Of a stretch of 64,000 nt of DNA, positions 42,747 to 53,800 are shown piece after piece; the first letter of the stretch is position 1, and each line of letters starts with the position of its first letter. The stretch is from Brachyhypopomus gauderio (taxonomy: Eukaryota; Chordata; Actinopteri; Gymnotiformes; Hypopomidae). Under the pieces are notes generated by a model. The model saw nothing but the letters and a program-made list of their open reading frames with translations. It searched no databases and had not been told where the DNA came from. The position numbers and the translations under genes were made by a program. The stretch covers positions 7,856,386 through 7,920,385 of the forward strand of contig NC_135211.1 of assembly GCF_052324685.1 (NCBI RefSeq). The letters run 5' to 3'.

Positions 42747-44471
42747 TTAGGGTCGCGCTTTATCACAGTCATTCAGTTTTCGACTTTGTGCACGAGTGAC
42801 AACACATGCAGGGTAAATCTCTTCCGACGCTACATCGAACGTCTCATAAGTGTCACATCCAGGTTTCTTAACTACTTCTGGTACAGGAAGAACTCTTTCA
42901 CCTGCTAAATCGTTTCCTAATAAAAACGTTACACCAGCAACAGGCAATACAGCACAAACAGCGACAGTTACAACTCCCGTGACAAGCTCGGACTGCAATT
43001 GAACTAAGTGCAAAGGAACAGGCACGTATCCAGATCCCATACCTTGTACTAATCTATCAACACCACAATAAGTGCTGTCAGATAGCGGTAAAATTCCTTC
43101 TAAAAGAAATGACTGTGCAGCACCTGTATCACGCAACACAGTCACCGGACACTTTGTTTCTACCTGGCCTGGAATAGAAACCACTCCACTAGTCAAAAAG
43201 GGTGTAAAAGAGGCATCGACTCCACGATCCTCAATTGTTTTAATCAGAGCAACCTCCTTGTTGGATGTCTGGGCATTCTTCTGTTTTAACACTCGACAGT
43301 CAGCTATCAAATGACCCGATTTCCGACAATAAAAACAAACTCCGGACTCAGAACCCTTAAAATTGTCCAACTCTTTCTCTCTCTTCTCGCTCATAGAGCG
43401 TGGTGCTTCATCCGAAGTTACATGTTTAACTCGATTCGCCCGTACAGCAGAATTGTGAACAACTCGGTGCGTCAGAACATACTCATCAGCCGCTATAGCG
43501 ACCTCAGAAAAACTCACATATTTCTGTTCATTTAAATACAGCACTAGTCTCTCTGATAAGCCACTCTTAAAGTGTTCCAACAGCAGTAACTCTCGAAGCT
43601 GCTCAAACGTAGTGACTTTACTTGCTTTACACCACTTGTCAAATACCACACAGAGTTCCCTCGCAAATTCAACATGGGTTTGATTGGCGGTTTTCTTTAA
43701 AGCTCTAAAATGTTGTCGATAGGCTTCTGGTACCAACTCATAGGCACGCAAAACAGCGACTTTAACTTCGTCGTAGTTCAAGCTCTTGTCTAGAGGTAAG
43801 GCGGTAAACACCTCTTGGGCTTTCCCTACAAATGTACATTGTAGTAAAAGTGTCCACACTTCTTTCGGCCATTTCAACGCCGTAGCAACACGCTCGAAAG
43901 CGTCAAAATACGAGTCAACTTCAGCTTCTCTAAATTTGGGTACTAACCTGATTTGCCTACTGACGTCAAAATCGGAGGGCTCACCTGTACGTCCAGTTGG
44001 AGTCAGACGTGGCGAGGACACAGACGTTTCGAGTCTTTTTGCTTCCAACTCTAACTGTTTTAGCCGGACTTCTTTCTCGGCCTGTATTTCTAAAGCACGA
44101 ACGTTCTGACACTGTATTTCCAGCTCAAGCTCTTTTATACGCAGCAACATAGCAGGATTAGTAGTGCATACTGTTGGTGAAGCAAATGCAGTGCCTGGAG
44201 ACCCAATCGCGGCTTCCGCCGTCGCTTCGGCCACCGTCTCACGTTCTACCTCGACGACAGCATCCACACTACCCGACACCGCACAAGTTGTCTCTTGTAA
44301 GACGCCTCTGTCCACCAACTGTCTATACAGGTCAGCCTTAATCTCGACCTTAGTCGCACCTCTAGTAAGCTTGATGCTAAAAAAGTCCGCTATCAACAAA
44401 AGATCCGCTTTACGGCACAAGTCCAATTGTTCTGCCGACGGATCACACGTAAACTTGTCCAAATCAAACAT
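42747..44471 (-). CDS. Element C: gag and protease
   Basis: ATG 44471 is chosen because the open frame upstream of it is leader sequence (the track of hydrophobic codons to 44558 precedes a normal gag start). 574 codons: an N-terminal helical part, a coiled coil (ELEIQCQNVRALEIQAEKE), a capsid with a SCAN-like C-terminal part (DKWCKASKVTTFEQLREL ... SGLSERLVLYLNEQ), a CCHC knuckle (CFYCRKSGHLIADC, about residue 377), then protease (VLRDTGAAQSFLLEG, about residue 447) and a basic tail. Gag and protease are in one frame with no shift. It is intact. Confidence 0.88.
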   Translation of the reverse strand: MFDLDKFTCDPSAEQLDLCRKADLLLIADFFSIKLTRGATKVEIKADLYRQLVDRGVLQETTCAVSGSVDAVVEVERETVAEATAEAAIGSPGTAFASPTVCTTNPAMLLRIKELELEIQCQNVRALEIQAEKEVRLKQLELEAKRLETSVSSPRLTPTGRTGEPSDFDVSRQIRLVPKFREAEVDSYFDAFERVATALKWPKEVWTLLLQCTFVGKAQEVFTALPLDKSLNYDEVKVAVLRAYELVPEAYRQHFRALKKTANQTHVEFARELCVVFDKWCKASKVTTFEQLRELLLLEHFKSGLSERLVLYLNEQKYVSFSEVAIAADEYVLTHRVVHNSAVRANRVKHVTSDEAPRSMSEKREKELDNFKGSESGVCFYCRKSGHLIADCRVLKQKNAQTSNKEVALIKTIEDRGVDASFTPFLTSGVVSIPGQVETKCPVTVLRDTGAAQSFLLEGILPLSDSTYCGVDRLVQGMGSGYVPVPLHLVQLQSELVTGVVTVAVCAVLPVAGVTFLLGNDLAGERVLPVPEVVKKPGCDTYETFDVASEEIYPACVVTRAQSRKLNDCDKARP

Positions 44472-44560
44472 GATCAAAACCAGAAGCCTACAAACCCACA
44501 AAAAACACACAAACACGCCCCACCACAAAAGGAAAACAGCCAAGAAGCAAACAACCACGG

Positions 44561-44574
44561 AGGACGAGCCCCCA
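44561..44574 (-). promoter_or_regulatory. Element C primer-binding site (tRNA-Pro type)
   Basis: The minus strand reads TGGGGGCTCGTCCT, matching the tRNA-Pro primer-binding site known from gammaretroviruses over 13 bases, 5 nt from the LTR edge. Confidence 0.82.
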
Positions 44575-44579
44575 ATTTA

Positions 44580-45549
44580 TGTTACGGTCCTTTGTGCAAG
44601 ATAGCTCGTTCTAAAAGGACGCAACATAAATAACCAAAACGTCACACAGCAAGGTTCATTCATACATGGTTATTTTATCTTATTTGTGTTGTAATGTCCA
44701 TATTCCATGTCCAAGTACAATCATACAAATGAAATAACTCAGAAACAACATCGAACGAGCTCGTGCCAAAATAACAACCAGAACAAGCTAAAGCCCTCCC
44801 CCGCTTTAACTACCCTAAACCAAAAGAAATAAACAAAAACACAATTCAATCGTCCCTAACTCCCTATTCTCTCACAAAACAGGAGAAAACGACGATTAAA
44901 ATAAATAGGCACTTACCCAAACCAAAAATACAAATGAAACAACTTCGCAGAAAAGAACATGGACCCACAAGGTCTGATATGTCTGTATTAACTCCTAAGG
45001 CGCATTAAAACACCTAAGCAGCTCTTAGCGCCTCGAGTATGGAATAGCTATATCTTGAGTCAGCAGTAAACGTACAAACACAAATCAGAAACCAGAGACC
45101 TACTCTACACGGCCTTGGCAATGTAACATCTCGTAAGGTGCGTTAAAACACCTATCTAGCTCTCAACGACCGTAGTAGGGAGTAATATCTCAAGTCGGCA
45201 GTAATATCTCGTAAGGTGCGTTAAAACACCTATCTAGCTCTCAACGACCGTAGTAGGAAGTAATATCTCAAATCGGTATCAACCCGAACATACACAAAAC
45301 CACAATTCAAAACCCCACTGTAATGCATTGGTTAAAGAGGACCGCGTGGTGAACTGTCAAACAATACACCACGGGCCACCATACGAAAGGCACAGTCTCC
45401 TTAAAACGGGGAACCAATTACTGAACAGCCAATCCCATTGTTCCGTCTTCAGCAGCACCTGTCTTCCATTTCGTCTCCAAATTCGCCCTCCAGTGGAAAA
45501 CCTGCAAAAGAACACGCTAGCACACAACAAGCACTCCAGGCACGTAACA
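44580..45549 (-). repeat. Element C right (5') LTR
   Basis: 970 bp. See the left LTR for internal repeats; about 99% identical by eye. Confidence 0.94.
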
Positions 45550-45554
45550 TGGGC

Positions 45555-45605
45555 CCATTTGCACAAATAAATTAATCAACTAAATAACAACATTCTACAT
45601 GAAAA
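45555..45605 (-). repeat. Element B 5' LTR remnant, outer part
   Basis: Continues the LTR beyond element C, matching 11346-11396. Similarity to the other LTR stops here. Confidence 0.75.
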
Positions 45606-45659
45606 ACGACAACAGAAAAGAATAAACACAAAATACATAAACACCCAAACACTTTATAA

Positions 45660-45922
45660 CAGGGGTACTCAACTGGCGGACCCGAACGCAGTCCTGTATA
45701 CGGATTGGATCCTGTAAACTGGATACGGACCAAAAAAAAACCGGAGCATTTATTTCAGGTCTATTGAAAAAACACTCTGTCACGAGTGTTACGTTTGCCA
45801 CCCCCACTCAACAACTTACGCCCCCCCCCCCCCCGGCCGCCCCGCTCAACAACTTATGTTCGCCACCCCCGCCGCACCGAAAAAAAAATTGGACCGCGGA
45901 ATAATTTAGTTGAGTACACCTT
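45660..45922. mobile_element. hAT MITE, 263 bp
   Basis: Terminal inverted repeats CAGGGGTACTCAACT and AGTTGAGTACACCTT, flanked by the 8-bp duplication CTTTATAA (45652-45659 and 45923-45930), the hAT signature. The interior has two C-rich runs and no ORF. Confidence 0.9.
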
Positions 45923-45930
45923 CTTTATAA

Positions 45931-47290
45931 AATAAATTTTCCCCAAACTCAGTAAAACACCCCCACTAAAATAGTCTGCGCCGCCCAGAGCGCACTAACC
46001 CCCCTAACAAGTGTAGGATCGTTTCTCTAGATTCAATACAGAGGCTAAACCCTGGTTGAAAAAAAGAGTAAATGTCAGCAAAATTTCTGCATAAAAATAA
46101 ATGTCAACATTCAGTACAACACACAAAATCTACATTTAGAAAACTGGCCCAATAATTGTGTGCAAATAACACAAGGTGATCCGTGCAGAGCCGAACCTGA
46201 AAGTTTTTGGTAAATTATTTATTTGCCTGGTTAGGAAGTATGATAAGTCCACATACAAGATGTAAATTCACTCTTTATTATTTGCAGTTTTTGGCCAGTG
46301 TAGAGGTGCACTTCCTTTCAGAAGCCATTATTCATGTACATAGCGTCATTGTTGACATTGTTTATAACAATGTCATTCTGATAAGGAATGGCAGTTTACG
46401 TCGATGTTTTCTGACATTTGCTCTGGAGAGTGTAGTCTCAGATGAGTCTATTGGCCTTTCCATGCAATGTTTCCACACGCTATGGTGTCTGCCTCTTTGA
46501 TGCAGACAGATCCATAATTAAATGTCAGAACATGCACAGTCCAGTTAATATTATTCTGATCCCTTTACATTTAGTCCTGAAAGGTGTTTTTTCTGTTCAT
46601 TATTGACTTTCATAATAAAAGAAAAAACAGCACATTGCCACAATGACCAGAAATGCCCTCTTGCCTGCATAATGGAAATGCATGAAGTGGAGGGGAAAAA
46701 ATCTGAAAGCATATTGTTGAAGTAGTTCCTGCCATGCTAAGCAGACTTGGGAAAACAAAGTTTCTCTCACTTTCTCATAAGTTCGAATTATTGATGTTCA
46801 CTATGTGAAACTTCCACAATTCATGAATTCGTCACAACTGTCACTGCTCTTTTGTTAATATAAATTAACACTGCTCTTTAGTTAATATAAATATAATTAT
46901 TGCATTCTTGATTAATAATTTTCTATGGAGTCTAGATGTTGTGGTGTAAACATGTTTTATAATACATTAGAATAGAAAAGAACAGAATAGAATATAGAGG
47001 GCACATATCATTCTGTTAGTAACATGTAGCCTAATCTATCCATAAGTTCCTGGGTTTCTTCGGTAAAACCAGATCCCATATTTGTGCATCATACGTCACA
47101 TCATCTTATTGCAACCATAAATAGGGTAGTATTTTGGTAGTTTGGTAGTATGGCGGTCCGAAGTGACATGGATATATGGCAAAAATGTGTTGAGAGAACA
47201 GGAGCTATGTTAGCTTTCTTGTTTCAAACCTACAGTGACAAACAATAATTCCCTGAAGCACTGAATAAGGCAGAAGGAGAATGGCACAGC
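45931..47290. other. Intergenic region downstream of TP53RK
   Basis: AT-rich sequence with no convincing ORF; a 97-codon frame at 46207-46500 lacks any recognised motif. Nothing else identified. Confidence 0.45.
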
Positions 47291-47307
47291 TCATCATTCA
47301 AAAATCT

Positions 47308-47313
47308 TTTATT
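47308..47313 (-). promoter_or_regulatory. TP53RK: TP53RK polyadenylation signal
   Basis: AATAAA on the minus strand, 91 nt after the TP53RK stop codon; it is the nearest consensus signal downstream. Confidence 0.7.
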
Positions 47314-47404
47314 TACAAAAACAAATCCAAACCATGTTATCAACATTCACTGACAACAGCATTACTGGCATTCAGGAACACATGTGTTTTCACCCAGTTT
47401 CCAT

Positions 47405-47886
47405 TTACCCCACCATAGACCTCTTTCTTCCTCTAAGTCTAACCTCATCCAGTTTTTTAATGACACCTGGAGCTTTTTTGGATGAATCAGTGTAGCTCTT
47501 TAGAAGTCTGTCAAACAGAGCCTCTGTATTTGGATGAGTGCTGAGGAAAGCTTTCTCCAAGACATACATGTCAACCCCTTTGTCCTCAGACAGGGCAGAG
47601 ATATAACTCAAGCCAAAGTCAATTAAAACCAATTTAACATCTTTGGCATCTTCTTTTACCAGCAGCATATTGGAGGTGGTAAGGTCTCCATGGATTATGT
47701 CTTCATCATGCATCTTTGCCAAGACTTGACCAATCTTGTCAGCTAGGGCACAGAGCGATTCAATGTTTTGTCCAGATGCCTGAGCTGATGCGACATGTTC
47801 CTTCACAGTGATAGAGCCACTGATATCCTCCAGGAAAATGCAGTAGGTGGTGTTGTCAACAAAGTAAACAACCGGGGCATTGATAC
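47405..47886 (-). CDS. TP53RK: TP53RK coding exon 2
   Basis: 482 nt. The acceptor is CTTGGTGCAG at 47887 and the stop TAA is at 47407-47405. It completes the split Gly codon (phase 1) and encodes residues 78-237, including both catalytic aspartates. Confidence 0.95.
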
Positions 47887-50800
47887 CTGCACCAAGGAAG
47901 ATAAAGGAAATAACAGGCATATGTTTAATAAAACTCATAAATGTCTACATTAAATATATGGCTGCACAACATCAATCATACTGCTGTCTATCTAAAGACT
48001 GGTAAAATGCAAAATGCTATACATGTCATTTAGGATATGACAGTTCTGCAGTGTAAGTGCAAACATCAAATCAAAAAATTCTTCATTAGCTGTCCAAACT
48101 GCTTCTCTATATTAGAAAAACAAAACCATATTTTTTTAGCTTTTTAATATTCGGCAAGATGGAACAGATAACTAGACAAGCAAGACAACCTACACCAAAA
48201 AAATTAACCCTGCTGATTAGTAGGGGTGTCAGGATTATCGAAATTGTCACGATCTCGAGCCTCGAAGTCAAAAAGAGGATCGACGATCCCTCCCTCTAAG
48301 CTACGCAAGCACCCACACTATGCAAAGTAAAGCCTGGTTTAAACTAGACACGTCGCAAGGGTCCGCATGCCGAAAATGACATAATTGCGGTGGCTCAGCC
48401 CGTGCGCGCTGGGGAATCGCAAGGTCGTGCACCTCTCGAAATTTGTAACTTCGCGTGCACCGTGCTTCAGCACAATGAGCCAAGTCATGTTTTCTGGGCT
48501 CATACACCTTTAGAAGGTGGAATTAAAGCACCCAAGTTAAATATTTATGCATATACTCGTAACGATTCAAAATAATTCGCTTTTTCATCGCATTATTTAA
48601 TGGTGGTTTGTTTTCAAAATGCCCAATCTTAACGTCTTCACGTTCTCTCATGTTTTGTCTGGGAATTACAAGAGGCTCGTATTTGTTAATGTAATACAAG
48701 AGAACTGTTCAGTCAGACAACTATTTGTTGTGAAACGAAGTAGTTACACTTTCAAACATTTTCAAGTACTTTAGCCTAAATCTCAGCAATTTTCAAACCT
48801 GGAACAAAATGCAACATTAATTTGTCAGGTAAATGTTCTTTCCCCCGTTTTTGAGGGGTGTTTCTACTACCACATATCGTTTCGGAGAACACTGCAAAGA
48901 ATATAAATGCCTCCCCCGTTCGCGGAGGTCTGCGCGACATGTGCGGAGTCGCCCGCTACAGTCACTCGCGAAAGTATAATCCATAATAAATAATCCAGCC
49001 TTGACATGGCTCAGGGATTACATCACACGCAGCGCCGTGCGGCCGTTACGGTTAGTTAAACAAATTTAAACATGGGTCTGTGGCGGGAGCTGAGTGCAGA
49101 GCGTTGAGGAGCGATTTCGATTGGAGGATCGTTCTCTCTGTCTGAGATTTTTTATTAATAAATTTTCTTGCTGATGCTGGTCCAGCGTGGCACGTGCCAG
49201 TGATTATGCCTTGGCGTGCCAACAGTGGCACGCGTGCCATAGGTTGCCAACCCCTGCCATAGACTAATCTAAAACTGGCATAGGCCTCTCTGCTGTAAAT
49301 CGAGAATCGTATAGAGACCCTAAAATCGGAAATACAATCGAATCGAGGATTTAGAGAATCGTGACACGCCTACTGATTAGGGTTGCAGCGGTATGACATT
49401 TTCACAGTATGATAACCGTCTCAGAAAATACCACAATATCACGGTTATCATGGTATCACAGTTTGTTATATATATTATTAAAAGATACATTGACCCTTAA
49501 AGAAATTACAACAAAGGTTTTTTTTGTTCAATGAACTATTTATTGTAGAAACCTGGAACTATTGTATACAAAATGTCTCCTTAAAAAAATAAGCTGTACA
49601 CATGTTTATATAAATACCCCCCCTTCCCCTCCTCCAAGGTTTCCTGGTTTTCTCAAATGAAAATATGGTGACCCTATCTAACACGTTTATAATTATAGGG
49701 CTTGAAATGCCCTATATTGTTATTCCTTTTCTCCAAATTTCTGCAATGAATGCGGCCTGAACCACTTAACGTACAGACTCCGTTCGAATTGCGTTTCGAA
49801 GGTCTCGGCTCTGTGTGGTGTGCTATCCATTTTTGGAGTTGATTAGAGTTATAGATTTTAATAGAATTGAGTTTAAAAATGAAAAATGGCCCTATTTAAA
49901 ATGAATGGTGGAATGTTCAGAATTTCAAATCATCACTGCCAGTTAGAGTGTGAGCTGGCATAAAAAATGATCAAAACGTTCTTGGATAAACTGCTGTAAA
50001 ATCCTTACACCTTGACCTAGAAGCTCCATTTAAACCATTTAAATTTTAAATGGGAGAGAAACTTGTCCTTTCTGGCACGCCGAAATATCTAATCATTTGA
50101 TGAATTAGTTTTAGAGTTATGAGCATTTGTTTGGCACTAGACATAGAAAACTGCCCCATTGCCCCCCATATAAATGAAACAGAATCAGCTTTGTTGAGAT
50201 TTTTGTGTGTTTTTAACTTGTCATAAATCAGTCATTTTTGTCATATATCAAAATCATCAGCAAGGGGTCCCCTCTCACACAATCTCTTCAGTGAAGCGAT
50301 AGGTTAAATGGGTCCCGAACTACGACAGTTTGTTCGGAGGGTGCAAATCACATAAAACAAGGCTTCTCCACTCAGAGTGGCAGAGACAGAGTGTCAGTTA
50401 TTTTTGAATGTTTCTCCCCCTCCCCCACACACGCACGCGCACACACATGCATCTCTCATACCCACTACACACAGTCACACACATATACACCACACAGACA
50501 CACACACATACATACATGCAGATGGAGCAGAGGGGCAGATGGGCCAGATGGAGCAGAGGGGCAGATGGGCCAGACGGAGCAGAGGGGCAGATGGGCCAGA
50601 CGGAGCAGAGGGGCAGATGGGCCAGACGGAGCAGAGGGGCAGATGAGGGAAATGGGAAAATGGGGCAGATAGAGCAGAGGGGCAGATGGAGCAGAGGGGC
50701 AGATAGCAGAGGGGCAGATGGAGCAGCGGGGCAGAGGGGCAGATAGCAGAGGGGCAGACGGAGCAGAGGGGCAGATGAGGGAGATGGGAAAATGGGGCAG

Positions 50801-53800
50801 ATGGAGCAGCGGGGCAGATGGAGCAGCGGGGCAGATGGGGCAGAGGGGCTGATGAGGGAGAGGGGCAAATGGGGCAGAGGGGCTGATGAGGGAGAGGGGC
50901 AAATGGGGCAGATGGAGCAGATGGGGCAGATAGAGCAGAGGGGGCACACCTTTTCAAGCCCTATAGTATTTCATTCAGGAAATGCAAGTCTAGTTACATC
51001 ATACAAATGTTATGCCTCAAAGATATATCATTACACATACGGCAAACTTATCGCATCGTGTTTCCTCAAATTTGATGTTGAGTTCTTGTAGGCTGAAATG
51101 TCCACACGTTTGGCAGACATAACTGACAGCGCATTATATAACTGTCCTTTTTACACATTTGTAATATAAACATTGGCTGTATGAGGTCAGGGATGCTCGC
51201 TCGGGAGGTTTTTCTGTCACTTTCTTGCTACCGTTGGGGAAAGTTTGCGTATGTGATCACGTGACTGACCGGCTTCATTTGATTGGTCACTCATACTCAG
51301 GTGACGAGAGGTTGGTCAGTCTTCTCACTAGAGGTGGGTGATACTGGGAATTGTGGTATCGATCCGATACCAAGTAAATACAGGGCCAGTATCGCAGATA
51401 TCAATACCGATACTTTTTAATAGATCACAGATCCAAAGGATCCAAAAGATCTAGGATACAATTTCTCCAAACATTGTATGTGACAACAAATGTTTGCCTT
51501 AACATTAGGAAAATAAATCTTTTTTGAATTAATGAATGTTCAATTTATATAGCGCTTTTCAAGATAGCCAAGGTCGCTTTACAATTTTAACACAGGTACA
51601 AGTCTTACACAACCAATGACACACCAACTGGAAGCGGCAGCCAATTGCACACAGTGTACACTCTACCAGACGCCACAGCCCCCTTGAGGACTGAATGAGG
51701 TGCAGGAAGTGGAGAGAGGACAGACCCTAGTGGCAGAGCACCATCCACCACTGGGCATACAAGCACACAAACATTCATGCACAGACACCTGCTTTTCTAT
51801 TGAACAGAGACACACAGTTACACACTTAGGGAGAATTAGTCAGGGAATGCCAATTTACCTAACTTCCATGTTTTTGGACTGTGGGAGGAAACCAGAGACA
51901 CCTGAGGAAACCCACGCAGACACGGGGAGAAAATGGAAATTCCACTCAGATAGGGACATGAACCCAAGACCCCAGTGCTAACCACCAAGCCACAGTGTTG
52001 CCCAAACAAGTAGAATACACAAAAAATACAAAAATGAATAAAAATTCTCTTCACTAGATATCTTTTCTATTCTTTTCTTGAAGTTAAATTGTTCATAATA
52101 TTTTTTCTAGTCCACCTCTCATATCTTTCAAACCTTATGTAATTTTGTTGCACTATGTGCACTTGCCTGTGGCTTTAATTCTATAAAATTCCCTGTTGTG
52201 GGATAATTAAAGCTTAATCTAATGTTATCTTAGATAACACTTTTACAAATGTACTAGGTTATTATCTCAATGTCTTAATTATATATATTATATAATATAT
52301 ATACAGCGATTCCTCGCCACTTCACGCTTCAGCTTGTGCGGCTTTACTCTTTCGCAGATTTTTATAAGATATTAATTTGAAAAATAATTTGTGGATCTTC
52401 GCTTTTTCGCCGTTTTTTTGCGTCATTCGATCGGTGGAAAAAAATATATTTTATGAATTTGTACGTGAAAAAAATCCCAAAATGTATACAAATATATTAC
52501 AAATATTAATTCTAACAATAAAGGAATGTTATAAATAACTAGACTTGCATTTCCTGAAGGAAATACTACGAATTACAGTAAATATTGCATAAACGACGGA
52601 TTTCTGTAGGCTACTTTTCTTCCTCTCGGACATTTCAAAACTTCTGTGGCGTCTCTCTCCTTAAGCCTGGTTTATACTTGACGCGCCGCGAGCGGCGCGA
52701 GGGTCCGCGCGGCGAAAATGACGTAATCGCTGTGTCTCCGCCCGTGCGCGAGGGCCTCGCGCGCTGTCACGGCGCGAGGTCGTGCACCTCTCGAATTTTG
52801 TAACTTCGCGCGCGCGCCGCGCTTCAGCGCGATGGACAAAGTCATGTTTGCCGGGTTCATACACCTTTACAAGGTGGAATTAAAGCACTTGTACGTCACT
52901 TAAAGGTCCATTTCAATATTTCCCAGCACGTTAAACTTAATTAAGTTAAATGTTTATACATATACTCCAAATTAATCGAAATAATTCGCTTTTTTATCAC
53001 ATTATTTAATGGTTGTTTATTTTCAAAATGCCCAATCTTAACTTCTTCACGTTCTCTCATGTTTCGTCCTGGAATTACAAGAGGCTCGTATTTGTTAACG
53101 TATCGTTTCGGACAACACTGCAAAGCCATATTTACGTTTGATGCCTGATGTGTATATATACGGTCTCTGGTCAGGTAAAAATGTTCTTTCACCGGTTTTA
53201 CAGAGGTTTTTTATTCTCCACTGCTACCTATCGCCACCTATCGTTTCGGAGAAAACTGCAGCGACGCTCGCGACGTTCGCGAAAGTATAAACGCCTACAC
53301 CGCTCGCGCACAGTCGCGCGAGGTGGGCGGAGCCGCGCGCTACGGTCGCTCGCGAAAGTATAAACCAGGCTTTACTGTGAGTGTTTACTCCAGGAGAGCG
53401 CCGATTGGGTGGGCCAAGCTGAGTGGGCGGGACCAGGCTGAGCCTACCTGCATGGCTGTTTGGCTGGCGCCGCTGAGCCACGTGACAGTGCAACAACAAA
53501 AGAGAAGACGGGGGCGGGTCGCTGCTCCGTGCTGTGTGACGCAGCGCTGCTCTTACAGACAGAGGAGACTTTGATGAATCCGCGTGCATAGCAGTCAGTG
53601 CGTGCGGGAGAGAAAAAAACTAGAGTATCGATCTTTTTACACGAGTATTGTTCAATATCAATACCAGCGTTGGTATCGATATTATCGATAGTTTGGATCG
53701 ATCCGCCACTTCTCACTGAAAAGACTAATTATTTACAAAACGAAAGTAACGGTAGCGCGCGGCGCAAATCCGACTGTAACGGAGTAAAGGCCCATTCACA

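Larger units (their letters stand above)
38111..45549 (-). mobile_element. Gypsy element C: near-complete Gmr1-like element in B's LTR
   Basis: LTRs of 971 bp (38111-39081) and 970 bp (44580-45549) differ at about seven substitutions and one indel, so the insertion is young. Both start TGTTACGG and end CGTAACA. The 5-bp target TGGGC is duplicated (38106-38110, 45550-45554); the empty site is preserved at 11341-11345 in B's other LTR. On the minus strand: PBS, gag-PR ORF, integrase ORF, RT-RNase H ORF, polypurine tract. Lesions are a ~690-bp insertion between PR and IN, one in-frame TGA between IN and RT, and a 1-nt deletion in RNase H. Confidence 0.94.
11199..45605 (-). mobile_element. Gypsy element B: old Gmr1-like element split by nested insertions
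   Basis: Minus-strand pieces in the order LTR, gag (37951-37081), protease (36970-36860 then 26226-25978), integrase (25917-25498 then 19006-18094), RT/RNase H (17876-17725 then 12777-11729) and LTR (11728-11199) reconstitute one element. Integrase precedes RT, the Gmr1-like order, rather than the usual Gypsy order. Four insertions separate the pieces: A in RT, LINE G in integrase, an L2/retrovirus composite in protease, and C in the 5' LTR. All coding parts carry frameshifts or stops. Outer boundaries are inferred from a ~200-bp segment repeated at both ends; no target duplication for B itself is visible. Confidence 0.82.
51330..53709. mobile_element. hAT-type element, 2.4 kb, with nested insertions
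   Basis: The ends (AGAGGTGGGTGATA, and TATCGATAGTTTGGATCGA before CCGCCAC) are flanked by TTCTCACT at 51322-51329 and 53710-53717. The subterminal regions are inverted GATCGATAC-rich sequences. Nested inside are an L2-type 3' fragment (51533-52005) and a Harbinger MITE (52664-53371). Confidence 0.72.

Noticed and set aside
46207-46500. 97-codon frame downstream of TP53RK
   Set aside because: No motif, no splice or translation context and no neighbour evidence; expected by chance in this length of DNA.
50377-50957. Long frames on both strands across the minisatellite
   Set aside because: All six phases are open because the repeat lacks stop codons; the products are simple repeats with no recognised fold.
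51700-51981. 93-codon frame in the repeat at 51.7 kb
   Set aside because: Lies wholly within a dispersed non-coding repeat that recurs at 58.7 kb without an intact frame.
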